Shown piece by piece: positions 35,101 through 43,472 of a stretch of 64,000 nucleotides of DNA (the stretch's first letter is position 1; each line of letters begins with the position of its first letter). The stretch covers positions 62,001 through 126,000 of the forward strand of contig CALRMX020000006.1 of NCBI GenBank assembly GCA_943369355.1. The letters are read 5' to 3'. The position numbers were made by a program, and so were the translations under genes. Below the pieces are notes generated by a model that was not told the origin of the DNA, did not search any database, and was given only the letters and a program-made list of their open reading frames with translations. Origin of the DNA: UBA7662 sp943369355 (lineage in GTDB: Bacteria > Bacteroidota > Bacteroidia > UBA7662).

Positions 35101-35718
35101 ATGTCAGGAATAATTGGTAAAAAAGTTGGAATGACCAGCATTTTCAGTGCCGATGGGAAAAGCGTCCCATGCACAGTTTTGGAAGCTGGTCCTTGCGTTG
35201 TGACGCAAGTAAAAACCGTCGAGAAAGACGGTTATGCTGCCTACCAGCTGGCCTATGGAGAGAAGAAAGAAAAGAATACTTCTCAGGCCATGCAGGGACA
35301 CTTTAAAAAGGCCGGAACCACACCTAAGCGCAAGCTGGTGGAGTTCACGAGCTTTGAGAATGAACTTCAGCACGGTACAACTGTGACAGTTGATATGTTT
35401 GCTGAAGGCGAGTACGTCGACGTAGTTGGCGAAAGCAAGGGTAAAGGTTTCCAAGGTGTTGTGAAGCGCCATGGTTTCAGCGGTGTTGGTGGACAGACCC
35501 ACGGTCAGCACAACCGCCTCCGCGCCCCAGGTTCACTCGGTGCCTCATCGTTTCCAAGTCGCGTTTTCAAGGGTATGCGTATGGCCGGTCGTACCGGTGG
35601 CAACCGTGTGAAAGTGCAAAACTTAGAGATTGTGAAGGTATTCCCCGAGCAGAACATACTTGTAGTTAAAGGCTCCGTACCTGGTGCCAAGGGTTCATTC
35701 GTAATTGTGGAGAAATAA
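35101..35718 (+). CDS. rplC: Ribosomal protein L3
   Basis: A 205-residue 50S protein whose long loop reaches the peptidyl-transferase centre. Family features: IGKKVGMTSIF at the N-terminus, GKGFQGVVKRHGFSG, and TGGNRVKVQNLEIVKV toward the end. Length is normal. Second gene of the S10 block. Confidence 0.97.
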   Translation: MSGIIGKKVGMTSIFSADGKSVPCTVLEAGPCVVTQVKTVEKDGYAAYQLAYGEKKEKNTSQAMQGHFKKAGTTPKRKLVEFTSFENELQHGTTVTVDMFAEGEYVDVVGESKGKGFQGVVKRHGFSGVGGQTHGQHNRLRAPGSLGASSFPSRVFKGMRMAGRTGGNRVKVQNLEIVKVFPEQNILVVKGSVPGAKGSFVIVEK

Positions 35719-35723
35719 GCATC

Positions 35724-36353
35724 ATGGAATTGCCCGTATACAACACAGCAGGTAAAGAAACGAAGTCGAAAGCTACTCTTTCGGCAGAGATTTTTGGCAT
35801 TGAGCCGAACGATCACGCGATTTACCTCGACGTAAAGCAGTACCTCGCGAATCAGCGTCAGGGTACGCACAAATCAAAAGAGCGTAACGAAATTTCGGGT
35901 TCAACCCGCAAGCTACACAAGCAAAAAGGAACAGGTGGTTCACGTAAAGGTGACATCAACAGCCCTTCTTTCCGCGGTGGTGCTCGTGTGTTTGGTCCAC
36001 GTCCACGTAACTACGGTTTCAAACTGAATAAAAAAGTGAAGGTACTGGCTCGTAAATCAGCTCTTACCTACAAAGCCCAAGCAAACAATATCGTGGTAGT
36101 TGAAGATTTCAACTTCGCGGCTCCAAAAACGAAAGAATTTGTGGGTTTGCTCAACAGCTTGAAATTGAGTGGCGAGAAAGTGTTGGTAGTACTTCCAGAG
36201 AACAACAGCAATGTGGTTTTATCTGGCCGTAACCTACCAAAAACAAAAATGATCATGGCCGGCGACATCAATACCTACGATGTAATGAACGCAGCCAAGA
36301 TTTTAATGGTAAACAGCTCGATCGCCAAGATCGAAGAAACTTTAAATAAGTAA
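35724..36353 (+). CDS. rplD: Ribosomal protein L4
   Basis: A 209-residue 50S protein lining the exit tunnel. The extended-loop signature KLHKQKGTGGSRKGDINSP followed by FRGGARVFGPRPRNY is present. In E. coli L4 autoregulates the S10 operon; no such leader structure was recognised here. Six bases after rplC. Confidence 0.97.
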   Translation: MELPVYNTAGKETKSKATLSAEIFGIEPNDHAIYLDVKQYLANQRQGTHKSKERNEISGSTRKLHKQKGTGGSRKGDINSPSFRGGARVFGPRPRNYGFKLNKKVKVLARKSALTYKAQANNIVVVEDFNFAAPKTKEFVGLLNSLKLSGEKVLVVLPENNSNVVLSGRNLPKTKMIMAGDINTYDVMNAAKILMVNSSIAKIEETLNK

Positions 36354-36357
36354 GCCC

Positions 36358-36648
36358 ATGGAACTGCTGAAAAAACCGATCATCACCGAGAAGATGACTA
36401 TGCTCGGCGAGAAGCGCAACCAGTATGCTTTCCGGGTTGACAAGAAGGCGAATAAGATCCAAATCAAAAAGGCGATTGAAGAAATGTATGGTATTTCAGT
36501 TACTTCTGTAAATACCATGGTATATGCTGGTAAGCGTAAAAGCCGCTTCACAAAAGCAGGTTTCATCGAAGGCCGTAAGGATAGCTTCAAAAAAGCCATT
36601 GTAACCTTGAAGGAAGGCGATAACATCGATTTCTACAGTAACATTTAA
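36358..36648 (+). CDS. rplW: Ribosomal protein L23
   Basis: A 96-residue 50S protein at the tunnel exit, docking site for trigger factor and signal recognition particle. It begins LLKKPIITEKMT and has YAFRVDKKANKIQIKKAIE and VNTMVYAGKRKSR, matching the family. Four bases after rplD. Confidence 0.96.
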   Translation: MELLKKPIITEKMTMLGEKRNQYAFRVDKKANKIQIKKAIEEMYGISVTSVNTMVYAGKRKSRFTKAGFIEGRKDSFKKAIVTLKEGDNIDFYSNI

Positions 36649-36652
36649 GAAG

Positions 36653-37477
36653 ATGGCAGTAAAAAGATTTAGTCCGGTAACTCCGGGTTTACGTTTCAAG
36701 GTTGCCAATACCTATTCAGAGGTAACCACCAACACGCCTGAGAAGAGCTTGTTGATGCCAGTAAAACGTACCGGCGGACGTAACAATACAGGTAAGATGA
36801 CCATGCGCTACATTGGCGGTGGTCACAAGAAGATGTACCGTATCATTGACTTCAAGCGGAATAAGTTCGACATTCCTGCAACAGTGAAGACCATTGAATA
36901 CGATCCCAACCGTACAGCACACATCGCTTTGTTGGTGTATGCCGATGGAGAAAAGCGTTATATTCTTGCTCCTCAAGGTCTTCAGGTAGGACAAACTATC
37001 CTGTCGGGTAATGAAGTGGCACCAGATTCTGGTAACACTTTGCCTATGTCGCGCATACCACTTGGTTCACCGATTCACAACATCGAATTGCAGCCAGGTA
37101 GAGGTGGTCAATTGGTACGTACTGCTGGAAGTTCGGCAACTTTAGCCGCTCGAGATGGTAAGTACGCAATCATCAAACTTCCTAGTGGCGAAACACGCAT
37201 GGTGTTGGCTGCTTGTATGGCTACTGTGGGTGAGTTATCTAACGAAGACCATTTGCTCGAAATCAGCGGTAAAGCTGGTCGCAAGCGCTGGTTAGGTCGC
37301 CGTCCTCGTGTTCGTGGTGTAGCGATGAACCCTGTCGATCACCCGATGGGTGGTGGTGAAGGTCGTGCGAGCGGTGGTCACCCACGCTCACGCAAAGGTC
37401 TTCTTTCGAAAGGTTATAAGACTCGCCGCGGAAAGAGAAAGTCTGACAATATGATCATTAAACGCAGAAAAGGATAA
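36653..37477 (+). CDS. rplB: Ribosomal protein L2
   Basis: A 274-residue 50S protein needed for subunit association and peptidyl transfer. The C-terminal signature VRGVAMNPVDHPMGGGEGR, containing the essential conserved His, is intact, as is GRNNTGKMTMRYIGGGHKK near the N-terminus. Length is normal. Confidence 0.98.
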   Translation: MAVKRFSPVTPGLRFKVANTYSEVTTNTPEKSLLMPVKRTGGRNNTGKMTMRYIGGGHKKMYRIIDFKRNKFDIPATVKTIEYDPNRTAHIALLVYADGEKRYILAPQGLQVGQTILSGNEVAPDSGNTLPMSRIPLGSPIHNIELQPGRGGQLVRTAGSSATLAARDGKYAIIKLPSGETRMVLAACMATVGELSNEDHLLEISGKAGRKRWLGRRPRVRGVAMNPVDHPMGGGEGRASGGHPRSRKGLLSKGYKTRRGKRKSDNMIIKRRKG

Positions 37478-37480
37478 GCA

Positions 37481-37759
37481 ATGGCGCGTTCACTGAAAAA
37501 AGGACCCTTTGTAGAATACACCCTCGAGAAGAAGGTGAATACTATGAACGAAGGCACAAAGAAGAGTGTGATCAAAACTTGGTCACGCCGCTCGATGATA
37601 ACCCCCGATTTTGTGGGGCATACCTTCGCCGTACACAACGGTAATAAGTTTATCCCGGTATATGTGACCGAGAACATGGTCGGACACAAATTGGGTGAGT
37701 TTTCACCTACGCGTAACTTCCGTGGTCACGTGGCTAAAAAAGATAAAGGAAAGAAATAA
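37481..37759 (+). CDS. rpsS: Ribosomal protein S19
   Basis: A 92-residue 30S head protein that contacts the A-site finger of 23S rRNA. It begins MARSLKKGPFVEYTLEKKV; TWSRRSMITPDFVGHTFAVHNG and the GHKLGEFSPTRNFRGHV block are diagnostic. Stop and rplV start overlap by one base (TAATG). Confidence 0.98.
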   Translation: MARSLKKGPFVEYTLEKKVNTMNEGTKKSVIKTWSRRSMITPDFVGHTFAVHNGNKFIPVYVTENMVGHKLGEFSPTRNFRGHVAKKDKGKK

Positions 37760-38118
37760 TGGAAGCCGTAGCCATATTGAAGAATTGTCCCAGCTCGCCG
37801 CGTAAGATGCGGTTGGTTGTCGACCTTATCCGCGGTAAAAAAGCCGATCAGGCGTTAAACATCCTTCGCTTCGCAAAGCAGGATGCTAGCCTGCCTTTGG
37901 AGAAACTTCTCCTTTCGGCCATAAACAACTGGGAAAAGAAGAACGAAGAACAGTCGATTGAGACTGCTAATCTGTATGTTAAGCGTGTTCAGGTCGATGG
38001 TGGCCGTATGCTGAAGCGTCTGCGTCCAGCCCCGCAAGGGCGTGGATACCGGGTACGTAAGCGTTCGAACCACGTTACCCTCGTAATTGATAGCATGGAC
38101 ACCACTGTAAACGCATAA
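37759..38118 (+). CDS. rplV: Ribosomal protein L22
   Basis: A 119-residue 50S protein whose hairpin lines the exit tunnel. Family features: SPRKMRLVVDLIRGKKADQAL, and the C-terminal hairpin with RLRPAPQGRGYRVRKRSNHVT. Located between rpsS and rpsC as usual. Confidence 0.97.
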   Translation: MEAVAILKNCPSSPRKMRLVVDLIRGKKADQALNILRFAKQDASLPLEKLLLSAINNWEKKNEEQSIETANLYVKRVQVDGGRMLKRLRPAPQGRGYRVRKRSNHVTLVIDSMDTTVNA

Positions 38119-38124
38119 GCACTA

Positions 38125-38943
38125 ATGGGACAAAAAGTAAATCCTGTAGGCCTCCGTCTAGGCTATATCCGTGGTTGGGATTCCAACTGGTTCGGTGGTA
38201 ATAACTACGCTGACAAACTCGTAGAAGACGAAAAAATCCGTGGCTATTTGAACGCACGTATCAACAACGGTGGAATTAGCCGTGTGGTGATTGAGCGTAC
38301 CTTGAAGCGGATCATCATCACGATTCACACCAGCCGCCCAGGTATCGTTATCGGTAAAGGCGGTCAGGAAGTAGATCGTATCAAAGAAGAAATTAAGAAG
38401 CTCACCAACAAAGATGTTCAAATCAACATCTTCGAAATCAAACGCCCGGAAGTAGACGCTGCTCTGGTAGCTGAAGGCATCGCCCGTCAGTTAGAAGCGC
38501 GTGTTTCTTTCCGCCGTGCGATGAAGACTTCGATTGCATCTACCATGCGTATGGGCGCAGAAGGTATCAAAGTTATCTGCTCAGGTCGTTTGGGTGGTGC
38601 CGAGATTGCCCGTAGCGAACAGTACAAAGAAGGACGTGTTCCTTTGCACACCCTTCGTGCCGATATCGATTATGCGCAGAAAGAAGCGCAAACCGTTTAC
38701 GGTAAGATTGGCGTGAAAGTATGGATTTGTAAAGGTGAAGTATACGGTAAACGTGATCTTTCGCCAAACGTAGGTAGCCGTGCACAAGCAGGCACGCCTG
38801 GAACCGGTGCAGCTGAAGGTGCAGCACGCGGTGATCGTCGTGGCGGTAATGATCGTCGTGGTGGCGGTGCAGACCGTCGTGGTGGCGATCGTCGTCGCTC
38901 GGGTGGAAACGCTGGTGGTGGAGATCGTTCCAGAAAAGGTTAA
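38125..38943 (+). CDS. rpsC: Ribosomal protein S3 with Arg/Gly-rich C-terminal extension
   Basis: A 272-residue 30S protein at the mRNA entry site. The KH domain (RPGIVIGKGGQEVDRIKEE) and C-terminal domain (SGRLGGAEIARSEQYKEGRVPLHTLRADIDY, in consecutive blocks) are normal. The final ~50 residues are a low-complexity tail with repeats of RGG and DRRGG, which E. coli S3 (233 residues) does not share in this form. The tail is continuous in frame with no codon break, so it is a true extension. rplP follows 19 bases later. Confidence 0.96.
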   Translation: MGQKVNPVGLRLGYIRGWDSNWFGGNNYADKLVEDEKIRGYLNARINNGGISRVVIERTLKRIIITIHTSRPGIVIGKGGQEVDRIKEEIKKLTNKDVQINIFEIKRPEVDAALVAEGIARQLEARVSFRRAMKTSIASTMRMGAEGIKVICSGRLGGAEIARSEQYKEGRVPLHTLRADIDYAQKEAQTVYGKIGVKVWICKGEVYGKRDLSPNVGSRAQAGTPGTGAAEGAARGDRRGGNDRRGGGADRRGGDRRRSGGNAGGGDRSRKG

Positions 38944-38962
38944 TTGATAAGGAGCCAGAGCA

Positions 38963-39385
38963 ATGTTACAGCCGAAAAGAACGAAATTCAGAAAGATGCA
39001 TAAAGGCCGGATCAAAGGCAATGCAACCCGCGGTGCGGAGTTGGCCTTTGGTTCATTTGGTCTCAAAACCTTGGAAGAGCACTGGATCACCTCACGCCAG
39101 ATCGAAGCAGCTCGTATCGCGGTAACCCGCTTTATGAAACGCGAAGGTCAAGTGTGGATCAGAATTTTCCCAGATAAACCTATCACCAAAAAACCTGCAG
39201 AGGTTCGTATGGGTAAAGGTAAAGGATCACCAGAATATTGGGTGGCCGTGGTTAAACCAGGTACTTTGATATTTGAAGCAGAAGGTGTACCTTTGCCGGT
39301 CGCTAAAGAGGCCATGCGCCTTGCAGCCCAAAAGCTGCCAGTTAGCACCAAATTTATCGTAAGAAGAGATTACGCAGGAGAATAA
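38963..39385 (+). CDS. rplP: Ribosomal protein L16
   Basis: A 140-residue 50S protein near the A-site tRNA. It begins MLQPKRTKFRKMHKGRIKG; WIRIFPDKPITKKPAEVRMGKGKG spans two conserved motifs and the end has LPVSTKFIVR. Preceded by AGGAG at 38950-38954, one of the few Shine-Dalgarno-like sites in the cluster. Confidence 0.97.
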   Translation: MLQPKRTKFRKMHKGRIKGNATRGAELAFGSFGLKTLEEHWITSRQIEAARIAVTRFMKREGQVWIRIFPDKPITKKPAEVRMGKGKGSPEYWVAVVKPGTLIFEAEGVPLPVAKEAMRLAAQKLPVSTKFIVRRDYAGE

Positions 39386-39393
39386 TTAAAGAC

Positions 39394-39606
39394 ATGAAAT
39401 ACTCCGCTATAAAAGAACTATCCACAGCAGAGATTGCTGAAAGGATCAAGGAGGAAAAGACGCAGTTGACGAAACTGCGCTTTACCCATGCTGTTTCGGC
39501 CATCGAAAGTCCGGCTCAGCTGCGTGAGACCCGCAAAACGATCGCGCGTTTATTCACAGAACTAACTGTTCGTGAGCGTGCTAACGAAAATGCCAACAAC
39601 CAATGA
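39394..39606 (+). CDS. rpmC: Ribosomal protein L29
   Basis: A 70-residue helical 50S protein beside the tunnel exit. It begins MKYSAIKELSTAEIAERIKEE and has the family pattern QLRETRKTIARLFTELTVRE. Overlaps rpsQ by 4 bases (ATGA). Confidence 0.95.
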   Translation: MKYSAIKELSTAEIAERIKEEKTQLTKLRFTHAVSAIESPAQLRETRKTIARLFTELTVRERANENANNQ

Positions 39607-39872
39607 GCGCTGAGATGATGGAAAGGAACGCAAGAAAAGAACGTATCGGAAACGTGGTAAGCAACAAGATGACGAAAACCATCACCGTTGTTGTTGAGCG
39701 TAAAGTGAAACACCCGATTTACGGAAAGTTTATGAAGAGCACGAAGAAATTCATGGCTCACGACGAAAACAACGATTGTAATGTAGGCGATCTCGTGAAG
39801 ATCATGGAGACTCGTCCGCTAAGCAAAAACAAACGTTGGAGATTGGTTGAAATAATTGAAAGGGCTAAGTAA
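39603..39872 (+). CDS. rpsQ: Ribosomal protein S17
   Basis: An 89-residue 30S protein with an OB fold that binds early in assembly. The core RIGNVVSNKMTKTITVVVER and HDENNDCNVGDLVKIMETRPLSKNKRWRL (in two blocks) are diagnostic. ATG codons at residues 5 and 6 are alternative starts; the first gives the ATGA overlap with rpmC. Confidence 0.96.
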   Translation: MSAEMMERNARKERIGNVVSNKMTKTITVVVERKVKHPIYGKFMKSTKKFMAHDENNDCNVGDLVKIMETRPLSKNKRWRLVEIIERAK

Positions 39873-40240
39873 TGATACAGCAGGAAAGCAGATTGTCTGT
39901 TGCCGATAACAGTGGCGCTAAAGAAGTACTCTGTATTCGTGTACTGGGTGGAACCGGCAAACGCTACGCCAGTGTTGGCGATAAAATAGTGGTTTCGGTG
40001 AAGTCGGCCATTCCTTCTGGTAATGCCAAGAAGGGTACCGTATCTAAGGCGGTGATCGTACGCACGAAAAAAGAAGTACGTCGTAAAGACGGTTCTTACA
40101 TTCGTTTCGACGATAACGCAGTAGTGCTGCTCAACAACCAGGACGAACCACGTGGTACCCGTATTTTCGGACCAGTAGCACGTGAGCTCCGCGAGAAGCA
40201 GTTCATGAAAATCGTTTCATTGGCACCTGAAGTACTTTAA
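39872..40240 (+). CDS. rplN: Ribosomal protein L14
   Basis: A 122-residue 50S protein at the subunit interface, where RsfS and initiation factors also bind. It begins MIQQESRLSVADNSGAKEV and ends FGPVARELREKQFMKIVSLAPEVL in two typical blocks. One-base overlap with rpsQ (TAATG). Confidence 0.98.
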   Translation: MIQQESRLSVADNSGAKEVLCIRVLGGTGKRYASVGDKIVVSVKSAIPSGNAKKGTVSKAVIVRTKKEVRRKDGSYIRFDDNAVVLLNNQDEPRGTRIFGPVARELREKQFMKIVSLAPEVL

Positions 40241-40251
40241 GATTGCACGAG

Positions 40252-40572
40252 ATGGCCAATATTAAACTAAAAATCAAAAAAGGGGACCTCGTTCGTGTGA
40301 TTGCGGGCGACGACAAAGGCAAAGAAGGCCGCGTCCTCGAAGTTATGCCCGCCGAATTGCGTGCTATTGTAGAAGGAGTGAATATCATCACGAAACACAC
40401 TAAGCCTACAGCAGCAAGCCCAAATGGTGGTATTGTTAAAAAAGAAGCGCCTCTTCACTTGAGCAATTTGATGCTCGTGGTAGGAGGTAAGCCTACCCGC
40501 GTTGGTCGTAAGGCCGACGATACAGGTAAGCTTGTTCGTTTCGCGAAGAAAACCGGAGAAATAATCAAGTAA
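40252..40572 (+). CDS. rplX: Ribosomal protein L24
   Basis: A 106-residue early-assembly 50S protein with a KOW motif: KKGDLVRVIAGDDKGKEGRVLEV. The ATG at 40252 (MANIKLKIKKGD) is preferred over the in-frame TTG at 40243, which would add three residues. GGIVKKEAPLHLSNLML is a further family feature. One-base overlap with rplE. Confidence 0.96.
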   Translation: MANIKLKIKKGDLVRVIAGDDKGKEGRVLEVMPAELRAIVEGVNIITKHTKPTAASPNGGIVKKEAPLHLSNLMLVVGGKPTRVGRKADDTGKLVRFAKKTGEIIK

Positions 40573-41129
40573 TGGCAACCGAGATTCGACTGAAAACCAA
40601 ATATAAGGAAGAGGTTATTGCAGCTTTGCAAGCCAAATTCGCTTATAAGAATGTGATGGAAATCCCTTCGCTTTCGAAAATTTGCATTAACCAAGGTGTT
40701 GGTGCTGCAGTATCGGATAAGAAGCTTATCGATGCCGCTGTTACTGAAATGACCACGATTACCGGACAAAAGGCTGTGCCTACGATGTCTCGTAAGGCGA
40801 TATCGAACTTCAAATTGCGTGAAAACATGCCAATTGGAGTACGTGTTACCCTGCGCGATACCAAGATGTACGAATTCCTCGATCGTTTGATTAGCGTATC
40901 ACTTCCACGTGTGCGCGATTTCAAAGGAATCAGCCAAAAGGGATTTGATGGACGCGGTAACTATACCTTAGGGGTAACCGAGCAGATTATTTTCCCTGAA
41001 ATCAATATCGACAAGGTGAATAAAATCACCGGTATGGATATCACATTTGTAACTACGGCCAAAACCGACGAAGAAGCAATGGCATTGCTTCAAGAATTGG
41101 GTCTGCCGTTCAAAACTTCAAAAAACTAA
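40572..41129 (+). CDS. rplE: Ribosomal protein L5
   Basis: A 185-residue 5S-rRNA-binding 50S protein. Family blocks: NVMEIPSLSKICINQGVG, ISNFKLRENMPIGVRVTLR and GRGNYTLGVTEQIIFPEI. Length is normal. TAATG junction with rplX; rpsN follows 3 bases later. Confidence 0.98.
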   Translation: MATEIRLKTKYKEEVIAALQAKFAYKNVMEIPSLSKICINQGVGAAVSDKKLIDAAVTEMTTITGQKAVPTMSRKAISNFKLRENMPIGVRVTLRDTKMYEFLDRLISVSLPRVRDFKGISQKGFDGRGNYTLGVTEQIIFPEINIDKVNKITGMDITFVTTAKTDEEAMALLQELGLPFKTSKN

Positions 41130-41132
41130 TCC

Positions 41133-41402
41133 ATGGCTAAGGAAAGTGTAAAAGCACGTGAGCTCAAACGCCAGAAAACGGTAGAAAAGTACGCTGCGAA
41201 GCGTGCTGCGCTCAAAGAAGCCGGTGATTATCTGGGTCTTCAGAAGCTTCCAAAAAATGCTTCTCCAGTACGTTTGCACAACCGTTGCAAATTAACTGGT
41301 CGTCCCCGCGGTTATATGCGTCAATTCGGCATCAGCCGGGTATTGTTCCGCAAAATGGCTAGCGAAGGCAAGATTCCAGGTGTAACCAAAGGAAGCTGGT
41401 AA
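41133..41402 (+). CDS. rpsN: Ribosomal protein S14 (zinc-free form)
   Basis: An 89-residue 30S head protein of the long, zinc-independent type: the region RLHNRCKLTGRPRGYMRQFG has one Cys and lacks the paired CxxC ribbon of the short 61-residue form. It ends with the usual GKIPGVTKGSW. A 23-base AT-rich gap precedes rpsH. Confidence 0.97.
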   Translation: MAKESVKARELKRQKTVEKYAAKRAALKEAGDYLGLQKLPKNASPVRLHNRCKLTGRPRGYMRQFGISRVLFRKMASEGKIPGVTKGSW

Positions 41403-41425
41403 TAACGAATTAATTTATTAAGTAA

Positions 41426-41821
41426 ATGACTGACCCGATAGCAGATTATCTTACCCGCCTGCGGAACGCAATGAGCGCCCGTCACCGTGTGGTAGAGATT
41501 CCCGCTTCGAACATGAAGAAGGAGATCACCAAGGTCCTCTTCGACAAAGGCTACATCGCCAACTACAAGTTCGAAGACAACGGTCCACAAGGGACCATCA
41601 AGATTGCCTTAAAATATGTCCAGGGTACCAACGAACCTGTCATTCGTAACCTCCAGCGCATTTCGCGTCCAGGTTTGCGTAAGTACACAGGTGTAGCTGA
41701 AATGCCCCGCGTGATCAATGGGTTGGGTATCGCCATTGTATCGACATCGAAAGGCATCATGACCGACAAAGAAGCTCGTCAACTCAACGTAGGTGGCGAA
41801 GTATTGTGTTACGTTTCTTAA
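41426..41821 (+). CDS. rpsH: Ribosomal protein S8
   Basis: A 131-residue 30S protein that binds the central domain of 16S rRNA and in E. coli represses the spc operon. It begins MTDPIADYLTRLRNAMSARH; the C-terminal signature GIAIVSTSKGIMTDKEAR and GGEVLCYV are present. No spc-type regulatory hairpin was recognised. Confidence 0.98.
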   Translation: MTDPIADYLTRLRNAMSARHRVVEIPASNMKKEITKVLFDKGYIANYKFEDNGPQGTIKIALKYVQGTNEPVIRNLQRISRPGLRKYTGVAEMPRVINGLGIAIVSTSKGIMTDKEARQLNVGGEVLCYVS

Positions 41822-41836
41822 GCGAGGAGAGAGAAG

Positions 41837-42394
41837 ATGTCACGTATTGGAAAACTCCCCATTCAGCTTCCCGCCGGTGTTACCGTTGAGGTGAGCCCTA
41901 AGAATGTAGTAACCGTAAAAGGACCGAAAGGTGAATTGCACCGTGAGGTAGATACCGATATTAAGGTAGCTATTGAAGGAAGCGTTCTTACCGTTATTCG
42001 TCCTACTGAAAGTAAGCGTCACCGCGCGCTTCATGGTTTGTATCGCTCGCTCATCAATAATATGGTGACCGGTGTAACCGCTGGGTTTAAAGTTGAACAG
42101 GAACTTGTAGGTGTAGGTTATCGTGCCAATGCCAACGGTCAACTGCTTGAGCTTTCGTTAGGTTACTCGCACGAGATTGTGATGCAAATCCCGTCTGAAG
42201 TGAAATTGAAAACCGAAACCTTAAAAGGTAAGAACCCTATCATTACGCTTGAAAGCAACGATAAGGAATTGATTGGCCAGGTTGCTGCGAAAATTCGTTC
42301 GCTCCGTAAGCCTGAGCCGTACAAAGGAAAAGGTGTTCGTTTCGTTGGTGAAGTGCTTCGTCGTAAAGCAGGTAAATCAGCCTCTAAAAAATAA
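41837..42394 (+). CDS. rplF: Ribosomal protein L6
   Basis: A 185-residue 50S protein of two repeated alpha/beta domains near the sarcin-ricin loop. It begins MSRIGKLPIQLPAGVTVEV; the second domain carries KIRSLRKPEPYKGKGVRF, the family signature. Preceded by a purine-rich stretch (GCGAGGAGAGAGAAG) that can act as a ribosome-binding site. Confidence 0.98.
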   Translation: MSRIGKLPIQLPAGVTVEVSPKNVVTVKGPKGELHREVDTDIKVAIEGSVLTVIRPTESKRHRALHGLYRSLINNMVTGVTAGFKVEQELVGVGYRANANGQLLELSLGYSHEIVMQIPSEVKLKTETLKGKNPIITLESNDKELIGQVAAKIRSLRKPEPYKGKGVRFVGEVLRRKAGKSASKK

Positions 42395-42400
42395 GTTGGA

Positions 42401-42757
42401 ATGGCTAATCAAAAAATTGCACGTAGAACACGTATTAAGAGAGGCATTCGCAAGCGTGTTACTGGAGTTGCTGAACGTCCGCGCCTATCGGTGTATCGTA
42501 GCAACAAGGAAATATATGCTCAAATCATTGACGATGTGAAGGGACATACGTTGTGTGCCGCATCATCAACAGAGAAAGAGTTTGCTTATCAGAAAGCAGA
42601 TAAAACAGCATTGTCGGGTATGGTAGGAAAAGCGATCGCCGCGAAGGCAATCGCAGCAGGAATTACCACGGTTGTATTCGACCGTAACGGTTACCTCTAC
42701 CATGGCCGTGTTAAAGCACTCGCAGAAGGTGCCCGTGAGGGTGGCTTAAATTTCTAA
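42401..42757 (+). CDS. rplR: Ribosomal protein L18
   Basis: A 118-residue 5S-rRNA-binding 50S protein. Family features: KRVTGVAERPRLSVYRSNKEIYAQIID in two blocks, and FDRNGYLYHGRVKALAEGAREGGL at the end. Six bases after rplF. Confidence 0.97.
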   Translation: MANQKIARRTRIKRGIRKRVTGVAERPRLSVYRSNKEIYAQIIDDVKGHTLCAASSTEKEFAYQKADKTALSGMVGKAIAAKAIAAGITTVVFDRNGYLYHGRVKALAEGAREGGLNF

Positions 42758-42767
42758 GCAACAGGAT

Positions 42768-43286
42768 ATGTCAACATCGAACATAAAAAGAGTAAAGGCC
42801 AGCGAGATTGAGTTGAAAGATCGTCTCGTGAGCGTACAGCGCGTAGCCAAAGTAACCAAGGGTGGACGTACATTCAGTTTTTCAGCCATCGTAGTGGTGG
42901 GTGATGAGAACGGAATTGTAGGTTACGGACTTGGAAAAGCGAAAGAAGTTTCTGAAGCCATTGCTAAGGGCATCGACGACGCGAAGAAGTCGCTAATCAA
43001 AGTACCCATCATGAAAGGCACAGTACCTCATGATGCAGAGGGTAAATTTGGTGGTGGTCGCGTATACATCAAGCCAGCTTCACACGGTACCGGTGTAATT
43101 GCCGGTGGTGCGATGCGCGCGGTGCTTGAAAGTGCAGGTATCACCGACGTTCTTGCAAAATCAAAAGGTTCTTCAAACCCACACAACGTGGTAAAGGCAA
43201 CCATCGATGCGCTTGCACAAATGCGTGATCCTTTCACCGTTGCCGAGCAACGTCAGGTAAAAATGAGTAAAGTATTTAACGGATAA
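42768..43286 (+). CDS. rpsE: Ribosomal protein S5
   Basis: A 172-residue 30S protein that helps maintain decoding fidelity. Signature RVAKVTKGGRTFSFSAIVVV, then the GYGLGKAKEVSEAI block and the C-terminal domain with HGTGVIAGGAMRAVLE. Length is normal. rpmD follows 4 bases later. Confidence 0.98.
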   Translation: MSTSNIKRVKASEIELKDRLVSVQRVAKVTKGGRTFSFSAIVVVGDENGIVGYGLGKAKEVSEAIAKGIDDAKKSLIKVPIMKGTVPHDAEGKFGGGRVYIKPASHGTGVIAGGAMRAVLESAGITDVLAKSKGSSNPHNVVKATIDALAQMRDPFTVAEQRQVKMSKVFNG

Positions 43287-43290
43287 TCGG

Positions 43291-43470
43291 ATGGCACGTT
43301 TAAAAATTACCCAAGTAAAAAGTGGTATCGGACGCCCTGAGCGTCAAAAGCGTACCCTGATTGCCCTGGGCTTGCGTCACCCGCACGCCAGTGTAGTTCA
43401 CGAAATCAACCCGCAAATTGCTGGTATGATTGAAAAGGTAGCCCATCTGGTTAAAGTAGAGGAGATTTAA
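43291..43470 (+). CDS. rpmD: Ribosomal protein L30
   Basis: A 59-residue 50S protein between rpsE and rplO. The translation starts MARLKITQVKSGIGRPERQK, with TLIALGLRHPHASVVHE next and a short acidic end (KVEEI). The pattern K-S-x-I-G-R-x-x-x-Q-K-x-T-L-x-A-L-G-L is diagnostic. Confidence 0.97.
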   Translation: MARLKITQVKSGIGRPERQKRTLIALGLRHPHASVVHEINPQIAGMIEKVAHLVKVEEI

Positions 43471-43472
43471 TA

